Shown: positions 26,490 through 35,143, counted from the stretch's first letter. The stretch: 64,000 nt of DNA from Candidatus Auribacterota bacterium (GCA_026392035.1 JAPLCX010000097.1:58145-122144), one strand, 5' to 3'. Notes: generated from the letters alone by a model not told the origin. A program made the numbers and translations.

Positions 26490-26942
26490 ATGAAAATCAG
26501 AAAAGCGATTTTGCATGACGTGCCGGAGATTCAGAAGCTCATCAATTACTTCGCCAAGAAGGACTGGATGCTCCCGCGTTCGCTCAACTACCTGTACGAG
26601 AATCTGCGCGACTTCTGTGTCGCGGAGGAGCGAGGGAAGGTGATAGGCTGCTGCGCCCTGCACATCGTCTGGGAGGATATCGGAGAAATCATGTCCCTCG
26701 CGGTGAAGGAGACACACAAGGGGAAGGGCCTTGGCAGTAAACTGGTGCTCACCTGTCTCGCCGAAGCGCGCAAACTCGGCCTCACGCGCGTGTTTGCGCT
26801 GACATACCTCCAGAAATTTTTCAAAAAGTGCGGCTTTGTGCGTTACCCGAAATCCAAGCTGCCGCACAAGATATGGGGCGACTGCATCAACTGCCCCAAG
26901 TTCCCCGACTGCGGCGAAGTCTCCGTGGCGATTGAGCTGTAG
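26490..26942 (+). CDS. argA: Short N-acetylglutamate synthase (GNAT family)
   Basis: A 150-residue GNAT protein: MKIRKAILHDVPEIQKLIN, acetyl-CoA loop KGKGLGSKLV, and a C-terminal CINCPKFPDCGEVSVAIEL. That cysteine-rich ending is characteristic of the short ArgA form in many anaerobic and deep-branching bacteria, which lacks the amino-acid-kinase domain. It acetylates glutamate to begin arginine synthesis. No arginine genes are near, so the assignment rests on sequence only. Confidence 0.8.
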   Translation: MKIRKAILHDVPEIQKLINYFAKKDWMLPRSLNYLYENLRDFCVAEERGKVIGCCALHIVWEDIGEIMSLAVKETHKGKGLGSKLVLTCLAEARKLGLTRVFALTYLQKFFKKCGFVRYPKSKLPHKIWGDCINCPKFPDCGEVSVAIEL

Positions 26943-26951
26943 CTGTATTGT

Positions 26952-26967
26952 CCCGCCGGCAGGCAGG
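26952..26967. repeat. 16-nt repeat CCCGCCGGCAGGCAGG
   Basis: The exact 16-mer CCCGCCGGCAGGCAGG occurs here and again at 44262-44277, and a related GCAGGCAGGCGGG is at 45861-45873. The sequence is itself partly palindromic (CCTGCCGGCAGG-like). Here it lies in the spacer between argA and the Memo-family gene; at 44 kb it interrupts an inverted-repeat phrase. Confidence 0.7.
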
Positions 26968-27067
26968 CGACCCCTATACTAACCGCTATTTCGGCATACT
27001 GAGTGCAATTGATTTTTGTAGTGGTTATGCTACTATCAACCTAGGTACTCCTATTTACTCAAAAGAT

Positions 27068-28036
27068 ATGACTACTCATCGTACTATATTGGCAATTGTG
27101 TTCGTTGTAATGGCAGGGGGGCTTGTCTCATGCCATGAAACGAGGAATGTGGAGAAAACGGCCATGAAAAAGGAAAACACCGAGCAGGTGGTCAGGCAAC
27201 CCGCGGTGGCGGGGCAGTTTTATCCGGGGAGTGAATCAGAGCTCAAGAGAGAGGTTCAAGAGTATCTCAGCGCGGTTCCCGCCCAGAAGATTGACGGGCG
27301 GATCGCGGGGCTCATATCGCCGCACGCGGGATACAGCTATTCAGGCAGAGCCGCGGCATATGGCTATAACCTCCTCAGGGGCAAGGGATTCAAGAGGGCT
27401 ATTGTTCTCGCCCCCTCGCATCGCGCGGCTTTCCGTGGCGCCGCCCTCAGTGATGCGGACGCGTTCAAGACGCCCCTCGGCCTGATCCCGCTTGATAAAA
27501 AGGCGTGTTCCGAGCTCCTCTCGCATGAGCTCTACGCGAAGCTTCCGCAGGCGCACGAGTACGAGCACTCCCTCGAGGTGCAGCTCCCGTTCCTCCAGGA
27601 GGTGCTGGGGGATTTCACGCTCGTCCCGATCATCATAGGACAGCTCAGGCGGGGAGATGTTGAGACGATCGCTTCACCGCTCAAAAAACTGCTCGACGGG
27701 AAGACGATCATCATCGCCAGCTCTGACTTTACCCACTACGGATCCGGCTTTGACTATCTGCCATTCACCGATAACATAAAGGAAAATCTCAAGAAGCTCG
27801 ACCTTGGCGCGGTCGAAATTATCGAAAAGCTGGACGCGCCTGGATTCAACGCCTATGTGGAGAAGACGGGCGCGACGATCTGTGGTCATTACCCGATCCA
27901 GATTTTGATCGAGGCGCTTCCCAGGGACGCGCGCGGGCATCTCCTGAAATACGAGACCTCCGGTGACCTGACGGGCGATTTCAGCCACTGCGTCAGCTAT
28001 GTGTCCATGGTCTTCACGGTACCGCAGAGCAAATGA
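27068..28036 (+). CDS. Secreted Memo-family protein (AmmeMemoRadiSam system protein B)
   Basis: Start set at the ATG at 27068 (322 residues), which gives a lipoprotein-type leader TILAIVFVVMAGGLVSCHE with Cys as the likely lipidated residue. The mature part opens QPAVAGQFYPGSESEL, then ISPHAGYSYSG, SSDFTHYG and CGHYPIQIL, carrying the conserved His residues of the Memo fold (related to extradiol dioxygenases). Most bacterial Memo proteins are cytoplasmic, so the leader is notable. The AMMECR1-domain partner gene is next but one (28556), split from it by a GxxExxY unit. The radical SAM member of the trio is not in the window. Confidence 0.9.
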   Translation: MTTHRTILAIVFVVMAGGLVSCHETRNVEKTAMKKENTEQVVRQPAVAGQFYPGSESELKREVQEYLSAVPAQKIDGRIAGLISPHAGYSYSGRAAAYGYNLLRGKGFKRAIVLAPSHRAAFRGAALSDADAFKTPLGLIPLDKKACSELLSHELYAKLPQAHEYEHSLEVQLPFLQEVLGDFTLVPIIIGQLRRGDVETIASPLKKLLDGKTIIIASSDFTHYGSGFDYLPFTDNIKENLKKLDLGAVEIIEKLDAPGFNAYVEKTGATICGHYPIQILIEALPRDARGHLLKYETSGDLTGDFSHCVSYVSMVFTVPQSK

Positions 28037-28040
28037 TGGT

Positions 28041-28524
28041 AACCACTGAAGACACTGAATCCACTGAATAAGTGTGCTAATAGTTCAGAAGTGATGAAAT
28101 CAACTGAAGACATTGAAGATACTGAATACACTGAAAAGGAATATCCCTATTCGACGATAACGGACAAAATCATTAAGTGCGCTATTGAAGTCCATAAGAT
28201 TTTTGGACCTGGCTTCGTGGAGGGTATTTATGAGAATGCGCTCATTTACGAACTTAAGAAGAATGGGCTAAGGGTCGAGCAACAAAAACTGATAGATGTA
28301 AAATACAAGGGAGAGTGCGTAGGAGAGCACCGGCTTGATCTATTGGTAGAAGACACGGTAATTGTGGAAAACAAGACAGTAACAGAGTTCAATGATATCC
28401 ATTTTGCCCAGATACTGTCTTACCTAAAAGCCACTGAGAAAAAGATCGCACTGTCGTTAAACTTTGCGGATACTAAAATTCAGGTAAAGCGGGTTATATT
28501 GTAATTTCAGTGACTTCAGTGGTT
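28041..28524. mobile_element. Terminal-inverted-repeat unit carrying a GxxExxY gene
   Basis: The left end is AACCACTGAAGACACTGAA (28041-28059). The reverse complement of the right end (28506-28524) is AACCACTGAAGTCACTGAA, an 18/19 match. Between them is one gene, whose first codons (28094-28138) are a direct iteration of the same phrase (ACTGAAGACATTGAAGATAC). No transposase is present. The unit sits between the Memo and AMMECR1 genes, as though inserted in a former operon, and is more A+T-rich than its surroundings. No target duplication is obvious. Confidence 0.7.
28094..28504 (+). CDS. GxxExxY protein
   Basis: A 136-residue protein of the GxxExxY family, named for the motif seen here as GFVEGIYENAL around residue 40. 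Other family features are ITDKIIKCAIEVHKIFGPG, EHRLDLLVEDTVIVENKT (a PD-(D/E)xK-like stretch: Asp, then ExK) and FNDIHFAQILSYLK. A nuclease-like fold is suggested by that pattern but no function is established. The first 15 residues (TEDIEDTEYTEKE) are encoded by repeat phrase and may be dispensable. The ATG one codon earlier (28091) is equally possible. Confidence 0.85.
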   Translation: MKSTEDIEDTEYTEKEYPYSTITDKIIKCAIEVHKIFGPGFVEGIYENALIYELKKNGLRVEQQKLIDVKYKGECVGEHRLDLLVEDTVIVENKTVTEFNDIHFAQILSYLKATEKKIALSLNFADTKIQVKRVIL

Positions 28525-28555
28525 CAAAACGAACTTTATGGTAGGGGGGGCAAGG

Positions 28556-29296
28556 ATGAAGAATTTATTAAATACTGTTGCATTTGGAATAGCTCTCGCC
28601 GTGGCGTGCAGCTGCACGGGTACGAAGAAATCTGCCGAGCCACAGTTCGGTCAACGCGCCGGGGCAACAAAGGAGGGGGAAGTGAAAGCGAAGGCTGCGG
28701 ATCGGAGTTCTCTCTCTCGGGATGAGCAAAACACGCTCCTCAAGATCGCGAGGGATACAATCGAGGAATATGTGAAGGAAAAGAAAACCCCTGACTTGAA
28801 GAACTATATCCTCACCGACCGGCTGATGGAAAAGCGCGGCGCGTTTGTCACCATCACCAATGCCACCCAATCGAGCCCGGTGTATCCGGAGGCGCTCAGG
28901 GGATGCATCGGAAACTTCATCTCATCGAGCCCGCTCGCCGAGACCGTCAGGGAGATGGCGGTGTCGGCGTGCAGCAGCGACCACCGGTTCCCGCCGGTCT
29001 CCGAAAAAGAGCTCGGGGACATAAAAATAGAGATCTCCGCCCTGTCACCGCTGATGCCCGTTGCAGACCCGCTCTCGATACAGAAAGGGGTCCACGGCAT
29101 ATATATTAGGGACAGACACGGATTTGACGGCGGGACATACCTGCCCCAGGTGTGGAGCGAGCATTTTCCCGACAGAGACGCCGAGTTTTTCTGGAACCAT
29201 CTCTGCCAGTACAAGGCGGGGCTTCCCGCTGACGCCTGGCGGCATCCGGATCGGTACGAGGTGCTTGTGTACACCGCCGATGTGTTCGGAGAGTGA
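28556..29296 (+). CDS. Secreted AMMECR1-domain protein (AmmeMemoRadiSam system protein A)
   Basis: Start at the ATG at 28556 (246 residues). The leader NLLNTVAFGIALAVACSCTG looks like a signal or lipoprotein peptide, though the lipobox is weak. The AMMECR1 domain follows: RGAFVTITN, LRGCIGNFISSSPLAETV, EISALSPLMPV, and LPQVWSEHFPDRDAEFFWNHLC. AMMECR1 and Memo proteins are often fused or adjacent with a radical SAM enzyme; their joint biochemical role is unsettled. Here both partners appear to be exported, unlike the usual cytoplasmic form. Confidence 0.88.
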   Translation: MKNLLNTVAFGIALAVACSCTGTKKSAEPQFGQRAGATKEGEVKAKAADRSSLSRDEQNTLLKIARDTIEEYVKEKKTPDLKNYILTDRLMEKRGAFVTITNATQSSPVYPEALRGCIGNFISSSPLAETVREMAVSACSSDHRFPPVSEKELGDIKIEISALSPLMPVADPLSIQKGVHGIYIRDRHGFDGGTYLPQVWSEHFPDRDAEFFWNHLCQYKAGLPADAWRHPDRYEVLVYTADVFGE

Positions 29297-29306
29297 TAAA
29301 CAACAG

Positions 29307-29800
29307 AGACGGCGAATGGGCGAGCCGGCGAAACAGAGAAAAAGTGAAACAGCGAGACGGCGATAATATAACGGGAGATAATGACCACTATTAAGAGCTA
29401 TAAGGAGCTCGATGTTTACCGCAGAACAATGGATGTCGCGATGGAGATATTCCAAATCACAAAGGCTTTTCCTTCGGAAGAAAATATTCCCTGGTAGATC
29501 AAATTAGGCGATCTTCGAGATCGACGTGCGCAAATATTGCGGAAGCGTGGCGCAAAAGGCGATATGTAGATGCATTCATCAATAAACTGAGCGATGCTGA
29601 GACAGAGGCGTGCGAATCACAGGTCTGGATTGAGTTCTGTAAGCGATGTGGTTACATCAACGAGCGTGATGCAACTCGATTGGATGACCAATATGACCAT
29701 ATAATGGCTCAATTAATAAAGATGATAGAGAATTCAGATAAGTGGACCATCAAAAAGAAAATCGATTAAGATTTATTATTGTCGCCGGTTCGCCAGCTCG
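29307..29800. mobile_element. Inverted-repeat unit carrying a frameshifted four-helix-bundle gene
   Basis: The left arm (29307-29365) contains GGCGAATGGGCGAGCCGGCG followed by further iterations (GAAACAGCGAGACGGCG). The right arm (29780-29800), reverse-complemented, is CGAGCTGGCGAACCGGCGAC, matching the left at about 16 of 21 positions. The only gene inside is the four-helix-bundle gene at 29381-29769. The right arm ends 20 nt before the leuS GTG. The arm words recur at 24279-24500. Confidence 0.6.
29381..29769 (+). pseudogene. Four-helix-bundle protein (23S rRNA IVS type), frameshifted
   Basis: The ATG at 29381 reads MTTIKSYKELDVYRRTMDVA and continues to TKAFPSEE, then meets a TAG. Adding one A to the AAAA run at 29490-29495 restores the family sequence KYSLVDQIRRSSRSTCANIAEAW in the next frame, which stays open to the TAA at 29769. 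The intact protein would be about 129 residues. This is one deleted base in a homopolymer, so either a real recent frameshift or an assembly error. GGGAGA precedes the ATG. The family was first described inside 23S rRNA intervening sequences and is widely scattered; function unknown. Confidence 0.8.
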
Positions 29801-29820
29801 TAGTGGACAAGTGTACTATC

Positions 29821-32307
29821 GTGAATAACGCATACTATCCCAAGAGGATAGAAAAGAAATGGCAGCGGCACTGGGCCGAGAGCGGCCTCTTCAATGCTCC
29901 TGATAATTCTAAGAAACCAAAGTACTACTGCCTCATGATGTTTCCGTACCCCTCAGCGGCACTCCACGTCGGCCATGGGAGGAACTACATCATCGGCGAT
30001 GTCGTCGCTCGCTACAAGCTCATGCGCGGCTACAATGTGCTCACACCGATGGGGTGGGACGCGTTCGGGCTCCCCGCCGAGAACGCCGCGATCCAGGGCG
30101 GCCTGCCCCCGTGGGAGAGCACGATGCGCAACATCGCCACCATGAAGCGCCAGATGCGCGACTGGGGGGTATGTTACGACTGGACACGGGAAGTAACCTC
30201 CTGCACTCCGGACTACTATCGTTGGACACAGTGGATTTTCCTCAAACTGTACGAGAGGGGACTTGCGTACAGGAAATTGGCCTCGGTGAACTGGTGCCCC
30301 TCCTGCCCGACGGTTCTCGCAAACGAACAGGTGGTTGATGGGAAATGCTGGAGGTGTTCCAGCCCCGTCACCCAGAAGGAGCTGGAGCACTGGTTCTTCA
30401 AGATCACGGCGTACGCCCAGAGGCTCCTCGACGATCTGGATCAGCTCGATCACTGGCCTGAGCGGGTGAAGACGATGCAGCGGAACTGGATCGGCCGGAG
30501 CGAGGGCTGCGAGATTGACTTTCGCCTCGTCTCAACCGGCGAAACGGTCACCTGTTTTACCACGCGCCTCGACACGATATACGGAGCGACATACATGGTC
30601 CTCGCGCCGGAACACCCCATGGTCAAGAAGATCAGCCGGGGAAGCCCGCGCGGGAGGGAGATCGTGAAGTTCGCGGAGGAGGTGAGCAGGCAGGATCGTT
30701 TCATGCGCTCTGCCGATGATACGGAGAAGGTAGGCCTTTTCACCGGGGAGGAAGTGTTCAATCCATTTACCGGAGAGAAGATTCCGCTCTGGATATCGAA
30801 CTATGTGCTCATGGAGTACGGCACGGGGGCGGTGATGGCTGTCCCCGCGCACGATCAGAGGGATTTTGAGTTCGCACGGAAGTATGAACTCCCGATCCGC
30901 CTGGTGATCCAGAGCCCGGAACGCAGCCTCGACGCGGGGGAACTCGATCGGGCGTACGAGGGGGACGGCATTCAGGTGAACTCAGGCGCGTTTGACGGTC
31001 TGCCGAACAGGGAAGCGATGGAAAAGATGGCCGATCTCATGGAGACGGAGGGGTTCGGCAGGCGAACGGTGCACTACCGCCTTCGCGACTGGCTCATCTC
31101 CAGACAGCGCTACTGGGGCGCACCGGTGCCGATTGTCTATTGTGATCCCTGCGGCATCGTGCCTGTTCCCGAACGAGAACTCCCAGTGGTGCTCCCCCAG
31201 GATGTCCACTTCAGCCCCACGGGCGAATCCCCGCTGGCGGGCTGTGCTTCCTTTGTGAACGCGAAGTGCCCGCGCTGCGGTGGGAAGGGGCGCCGGGAAA
31301 CGGATACGATGGACACCTTCATAGACTCGAGCTGGTACTACCTGAGGTACATATCGCCGCGGGACAGCGCCCGGCCATTTGACCCGGCGCTTGTCAACCG
31401 ATGGCTGCCGGTGGATCAATACATCGGCGGCGTCGAGCACGCCATACTCCATCTTATGTATTCACGCTTCATTACCAAGGCGCTGCAGGATATGGGATAT
31501 GTGAGTTTCGCCGAGCCGTTCACAAACCTCTTCACGCAGGGCATGATCATCAAGGATGGAGCGAAGATGTCAAAGTCAAAGGGAAACACGGTGAGCCCGG
31601 ATGCCCTGATCGAGAAGTATGGAGCTGACACTGTCCGCTTTTATACGCTCTTCATAGGACCACCGGAGAAGGATGCCGAGTGGCGCGATGAGAGCGTGGT
31701 CGGGGCGTACCGCTTCCTGCGCGGTTTCTGGGAGCTCTTTTTCTCCGTGCTCGACGAGGTCAGGGGCGCGGCGGGGAACGGGCAGGCATCGCCCTCGCCC
31801 GAGGCAGCAGCGTTGAGGCGGAGCACGCATAAGACCATTCAAAAGGTGACGTCCGACATAGAAGAGGATTTTCACTTCAATACCGCGCTGGCATCGTTGA
31901 TGCAGCTCGAGAACATGGTGAGGGATTTCCTGCGCAGGCCGGAGGCGAGGAGCCGTGAGGAGACGGCAGCGCTCGGGGAGGCATTGAGAACAATGGTGGT
32001 GCTCCTCGGGCCGTTTGTGCCGCATATCGCTGAAGAACTCTGGGAGGCGCTCGGTGAGAAGGAAAGCATCTTCACGCACCGGTGGCCGAAGTGCATCCCG
32101 GAGCTGCTCGAGGAGCCGGAGCAGACAATCGTAGTGCAGGTGAACGGGAAGGTGCGTGGGAGGGTGACCGTCCCGGCGGGAACTGGAGAGGAAAAGGTCA
32201 TCGAGCGCGCGCTCGCCCATGAGCGGGTGCGGGCGCATGTTGAGGGGAAGCGGATGGTGAAAACCGTCGTGGTCCCGGGGCGGCTGGTGAACATCGTGGT
32301 GGAATAG
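29821..32307 (+). CDS. leuS: Leucyl-tRNA synthetase
   Basis: I choose GTG at 29821 (828 residues; NNAYYPKRIEKKWQRHW) because the open frame further upstream runs into the repeat arm of the neighbouring unit. The class I signature HVGH is in ALHVGHGRNYIIGD and KMSKS in DGAKMSKSKGNTV. The CP1 editing domain (about residues 220-420), with TRLDTIYGATY and MAVPAHDQRDFEF, is intact for removing mischarged tRNA. A zinc-binding CPSCPT...CWRC pair is present. Length fits bacterial LeuRS. An IS element lies 34 nt downstream. Confidence 0.97.
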   Translation: MNNAYYPKRIEKKWQRHWAESGLFNAPDNSKKPKYYCLMMFPYPSAALHVGHGRNYIIGDVVARYKLMRGYNVLTPMGWDAFGLPAENAAIQGGLPPWESTMRNIATMKRQMRDWGVCYDWTREVTSCTPDYYRWTQWIFLKLYERGLAYRKLASVNWCPSCPTVLANEQVVDGKCWRCSSPVTQKELEHWFFKITAYAQRLLDDLDQLDHWPERVKTMQRNWIGRSEGCEIDFRLVSTGETVTCFTTRLDTIYGATYMVLAPEHPMVKKISRGSPRGREIVKFAEEVSRQDRFMRSADDTEKVGLFTGEEVFNPFTGEKIPLWISNYVLMEYGTGAVMAVPAHDQRDFEFARKYELPIRLVIQSPERSLDAGELDRAYEGDGIQVNSGAFDGLPNREAMEKMADLMETEGFGRRTVHYRLRDWLISRQRYWGAPVPIVYCDPCGIVPVPERELPVVLPQDVHFSPTGESPLAGCASFVNAKCPRCGGKGRRETDTMDTFIDSSWYYLRYISPRDSARPFDPALVNRWLPVDQYIGGVEHAILHLMYSRFITKALQDMGYVSFAEPFTNLFTQGMIIKDGAKMSKSKGNTVSPDALIEKYGADTVRFYTLFIGPPEKDAEWRDESVVGAYRFLRGFWELFFSVLDEVRGAAGNGQASPSPEAAALRRSTHKTIQKVTSDIEEDFHFNTALASLMQLENMVRDFLRRPEARSREETAALGEALRTMVVLLGPFVPHIAEELWEALGEKESIFTHRWPKCIPELLEEPEQTIVVQVNGKVRGRVTVPAGTGEEKVIERALAHERVRAHVEGKRMVKTVVVPGRLVNIVVE

Positions 32308-32341
32308 CGTGGGAGCCGCGGATTAATGAAACAATAGATGA

Positions 32342-33759
32342 CACTGCTGTCCAAGATAAATGACTTTTCGGTGGACCCCCCTCAAATATAAGGGCTAAAA
32401 CGGCGTTTTGGACGATTTTGCGCCTGGTTCATTTTGAGGTCTCAGAAAATGCTGTCCAAGAAATCAGTCCCAAAGATCGAGTTGTACCCCTCCAGGTTCA
32501 GCAATCGGCGTCTGGAAGGGTGCATTCAGCCACGCCCACAAATCCCGATAGGTCAACAGGTTGAACCGAAGCATTGCTGCCAGGTTCGACAGACTCCATC
32601 TCCAGGTCGCCTTCATCTGGAGGAACTTCAACAGCAGCATCGCGATCAATGCTGTCCAAATCTGCACCTTCACGGCGTTCTCGCTGGTCCCCACGAAGGT
32701 CTTGACCTTCAGGTACTGCTTCAGCGCCTTGAAAAAGATCTCGATCTGCCACCGTTCCTTGTAGATGGTGGCTACGGTGCTCGCTGCCAGGTGAAAGATG
32801 TTTGTCAGCAGCTCGATCTCCCGTTGATGCTCTTCATCCCAGACCACAATCCGCCGAAGCAGAAAAGGACATTTATCCTGTGCTCCCACCCCCGTCAGCC
32901 GGATTGTCTCATCCCGCAGGATGTTTCTCTTTTCCGACTCCCGATGCCGTCGCACCACCCTGTACCGGGCATTCTCCTTCATGCGGCTGACAAAGAGCAC
33001 TCCCTCCCGCGTCCAGGCTGCAAACAGCCGGTAGTCGTTGTACGCCATGTCCATCGCCACAATCGTCCCCGGCTTAAAATGCAGGTTTCTCGCGGCATTT
33101 ACCTCATGCGTCTTCCCCTCCGTGACCCATGCCCAGCACGGCAGATACCCTTGATGATCCAGAAGCAGGTGAAGCTTGATCGCCCCCTTTGTCCTTCTGA
33201 ACTTCGCCCAGTCGAAGGCACTCAGACACAAATCAATAACCGTGGCATCCAGGCTGCGCAACGGGTTCTTGAACCGGAACTTCCGCTTTTGCCCGGCGGC
33301 AAGATCCCGGCATTGCGTCAGCAACTGATAAAACAGCGCCTCATATATCCGCCAGGTGCGATGCTCGTTCGCATAGGCAAGGGTCGACCGATGCGGCGCC
33401 TTCCTCAATCCCAGATGGACCACCTTCCCCAACGATGTCGCCAGTCCCCCGCATATCTCCCGCAGCGTGTGGGCCGCCCCCATCTGACAAAACAGCATCG
33501 CCACAAACTGATCCCAGCACGAAAACCCTTTCGCCCCTCGTTCCCCCTGATGCGCTCGAACAATCCGCTCAAAGTCATATCGGGGGATCAAAGACAACAC
33601 TTGCGCAAAACAGCTTGCCACCCGTATCATGATGACGCCTCCTTGATGTGGTGTTGCGGTGCGCGTGCACCGCTCCGATGGTTGTGTGAGAACTCCATCT
33701 TACCTCATCATGGAGGCTTTTTATCTCAGGTTATTTGACTCCTATTTTGGACAAGAGTG
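32342..33759. mobile_element. IS4-type insertion sequence
   Basis: Probable ends are CACTGCTGTCCAAGATA (32342-32358) and the reverse complement of 33743-33759, CACTCTTGTCCAAAATA, 14 of 17 matching, giving about 1418 bp. A single transposase lies inside on the minus strand. Near the left end TGCTGTCCAAGA is repeated directly (32345-32356 and 32450-32461), just beyond the transposase stop. I could not identify a target-site duplication. It sits in the leuS-GT4 spacer and disrupts no visible gene. Confidence 0.8.
32464..33630 (-). CDS. IS4-family transposase
   Basis: A 388-residue DDE transposase. The N-terminal region (FAQVLSLIPRYDFERIV) is the DUF4372-like domain of one IS4 subgroup. Catalytic Asp candidates are in RSLDATVIDL and VAMDMAYNDY, and the C-terminal YREK signature is YKERWQIEIFFKALK with correct spacing. 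The frame is complete and lacks stops, so the enzyme is likely active. An ATG at 33630 follows a run of GAGG. Confidence 0.92.
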   Translation of the reverse strand: MIRVASCFAQVLSLIPRYDFERIVRAHQGERGAKGFSCWDQFVAMLFCQMGAAHTLREICGGLATSLGKVVHLGLRKAPHRSTLAYANEHRTWRIYEALFYQLLTQCRDLAAGQKRKFRFKNPLRSLDATVIDLCLSAFDWAKFRRTKGAIKLHLLLDHQGYLPCWAWVTEGKTHEVNAARNLHFKPGTIVAMDMAYNDYRLFAAWTREGVLFVSRMKENARYRVVRRHRESEKRNILRDETIRLTGVGAQDKCPFLLRRIVVWDEEHQREIELLTNIFHLAASTVATIYKERWQIEIFFKALKQYLKVKTFVGTSENAVKVQIWTALIAMLLLKFLQMKATWRWSLSNLAAMLRFNLLTYRDLWAWLNAPFQTPIAEPGGVQLDLWD

Positions 33760-33831
33760 GTATTATATTGTGAGAAAAATCAAGGGAAACGCGGCGAAAT
33801 AGAACGAGTCAGCTATGGAGGGTACCAATCT

Positions 33832-33880
33832 GTAGGCGTTCGATTTATCGAACCCGGGCGCGATAAATCGCGCCCCTACG
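33832..33880. repeat. Compound palindrome (GCGATAAATCGC type)
   Basis: Two short palindromes stand side by side, TTCGATTTATCGAA and GCGCGATAAATCGCGC, inside an outer inverted repeat GTAGG...CCTAC. It could form either two hairpins or one long one. It lies between the IS element and the GT4 gene. I cannot tell terminator from mobile-repeat function; there is no clear T-tract. Confidence 0.65.
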
Positions 33881-33930
33881 CCACAAGATATTTTACGTTT
33901 CCCTCATAATCAACCCATTCCCGAAACAGC

Positions 33931-35040
33931 ATGAAACTGCTCTGTATATCACGGAAATATCCGCCCTCCGTCGGCGGGATGCAGCGGATGAACTATGAGG
34001 TCATCCGCAGGCTCGCCGCGGCGACGAATGCGATTGTGATCAAGTGGGGAGGGTCGCAGCTCTACCTCCTGTTCTTCATCTACTGGGCGCTCATTCGATC
34101 TCTTCTTCTTCTGCCGAAGAGGAAGAGGCCGGACGTCATATATCTTGGAGACGCATTACTCTCCCCCCTCGGTTTCACGCTCAAGAAAATCCTGCGCCGC
34201 CCCGTCGCCGTCACCGCCCACGGACGCGACCTCACATTCCGATTTCCCCTGTACCGTAGGAAGATCGGCTTTTCCCTGAGGAGGCTCGACCTGGTCATCG
34301 GCGTCAGCAGGCACACGACAGAGCTCTGCCGTGCCATGGGAGTTCCGCCGGAGAGATGCGTCACCATCAACAACGGGGTCAATCCGGAAGAGCATGTTCC
34401 CACGCCGGAGGACATCAGCGCCGCGAGGGAATGGCTCACGGCACGGGGAATTGAACCTGGCATACCCATCATCATGACGGTGGGGCGACTTGTGAAACGG
34501 AAGGGAATCGCGCGCTTTATCAGTGAGATATTTCCCCTCCTCACTGCCTCCTTCCCGAAACTCCTCTACATCGTTGTGGGAGAGGGCAAGGAGAGGAAAT
34601 CGATCGAGAAGGCAATCACAGAGCACCGCTTCGGTGGCAACGTGATCCTTGCCGGTCGGCTCCCCAATCACCTTGTCAGAGGGCTGATGGGCGTTTCCAA
34701 AGTTTTCGTGATGCCCAACATAGCCGTGCCGGGCGACGTTGAAGGATTCGGCATCGCAGCACTTGAAGCGAGCTGTGCGGGGCTCCCCGTCATAGCCTCA
34801 GACCTTGAGGGCATCAGGGATGCGGTGACCGATGGAGAGAACGGGTTTCTCATCCCCCCTGGCAATCCCAGAAGATTCGCCGCTGCTATTGAGATGCTTC
34901 TAACAAATGAGCGAAAGAGGCAGGAGGCCGGGGAGCGCGCCAGGAAGTTTACCGCTGAGCACTATAGCTGGGACAAGGTGGCCAAGAACTATCTGGTGAA
35001 GCTAGAGAATATTACTAAAACTCGAAACACTAAACCATAA
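33931..35040 (+). CDS. Family 4 glycosyltransferase
   Basis: A 369-residue GT-B fold protein. The N-terminal domain opens LLCISRKYPPSVGGMQRMNY; the C-terminal domain has IIMTVGRLVKRKGIARFI, IVVGEGKERKSIEKA and the donor-site region EGFGIAALEASCAGLPVIAS, with Glu residues in the usual EX7E spacing. It should act at the inner face of the membrane in surface-polysaccharide synthesis. It stands alone, separated from the glycan region by 20 kb. Its last 10-11 codons (ENITKTRNTKP) lie inside an inverted repeat, so the C-terminus seems to have been remade by that element. Confidence 0.92.
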   Translation: MKLLCISRKYPPSVGGMQRMNYEVIRRLAAATNAIVIKWGGSQLYLLFFIYWALIRSLLLLPKRKRPDVIYLGDALLSPLGFTLKKILRRPVAVTAHGRDLTFRFPLYRRKIGFSLRRLDLVIGVSRHTTELCRAMGVPPERCVTINNGVNPEEHVPTPEDISAAREWLTARGIEPGIPIIMTVGRLVKRKGIARFISEIFPLLTASFPKLLYIVVGEGKERKSIEKAITEHRFGGNVILAGRLPNHLVRGLMGVSKVFVMPNIAVPGDVEGFGIAALEASCAGLPVIASDLEGIRDAVTDGENGFLIPPGNPRRFAAAIEMLLTNERKRQEAGERARKFTAEHYSWDKVAKNYLVKLENITKTRNTKP

Positions 35041-35143
35041 ATCCCAAACAAACACAAAACACAAATTTTCAAAAAAGTTGTTTTGGTTTTGGATTTTGTA
35101 TTTTGGATTTATTTAGAGTTTCGTGTTTCGAATTTCGGGTTTC
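35015..35143. repeat. Phrase-type inverted repeat overlapping the end of the GT4 gene
   Basis: The left arm has ACTCGAAACACTAAACCATA and AATCCCAAACAAACAC. The right arm, reverse-complemented, has ATTCGAAACACGAAACTC and AAATAAATCCAAAATACAAA. The apex is near 35070-35080. The arms are almost free of one purine/pyrimidine class and repeat a short phrase. The GT4 stop codon lies in the left arm. Confidence 0.7.

Noticed and set aside
32434..33738. A 434-codon plus-strand frame across the IS element
   Set aside because: It is antisense to an intact transposase with all catalytic motifs.
32300..33790. Target-site duplication of the IS element
   Set aside because: The bases flanking the proposed ends do not match convincingly, so none is claimed.
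33832..33880. Rho-independent terminator for the IS or leuS
   Set aside because: The hairpin is strong but has no T-tract on either side, so I list it as a repeat only.
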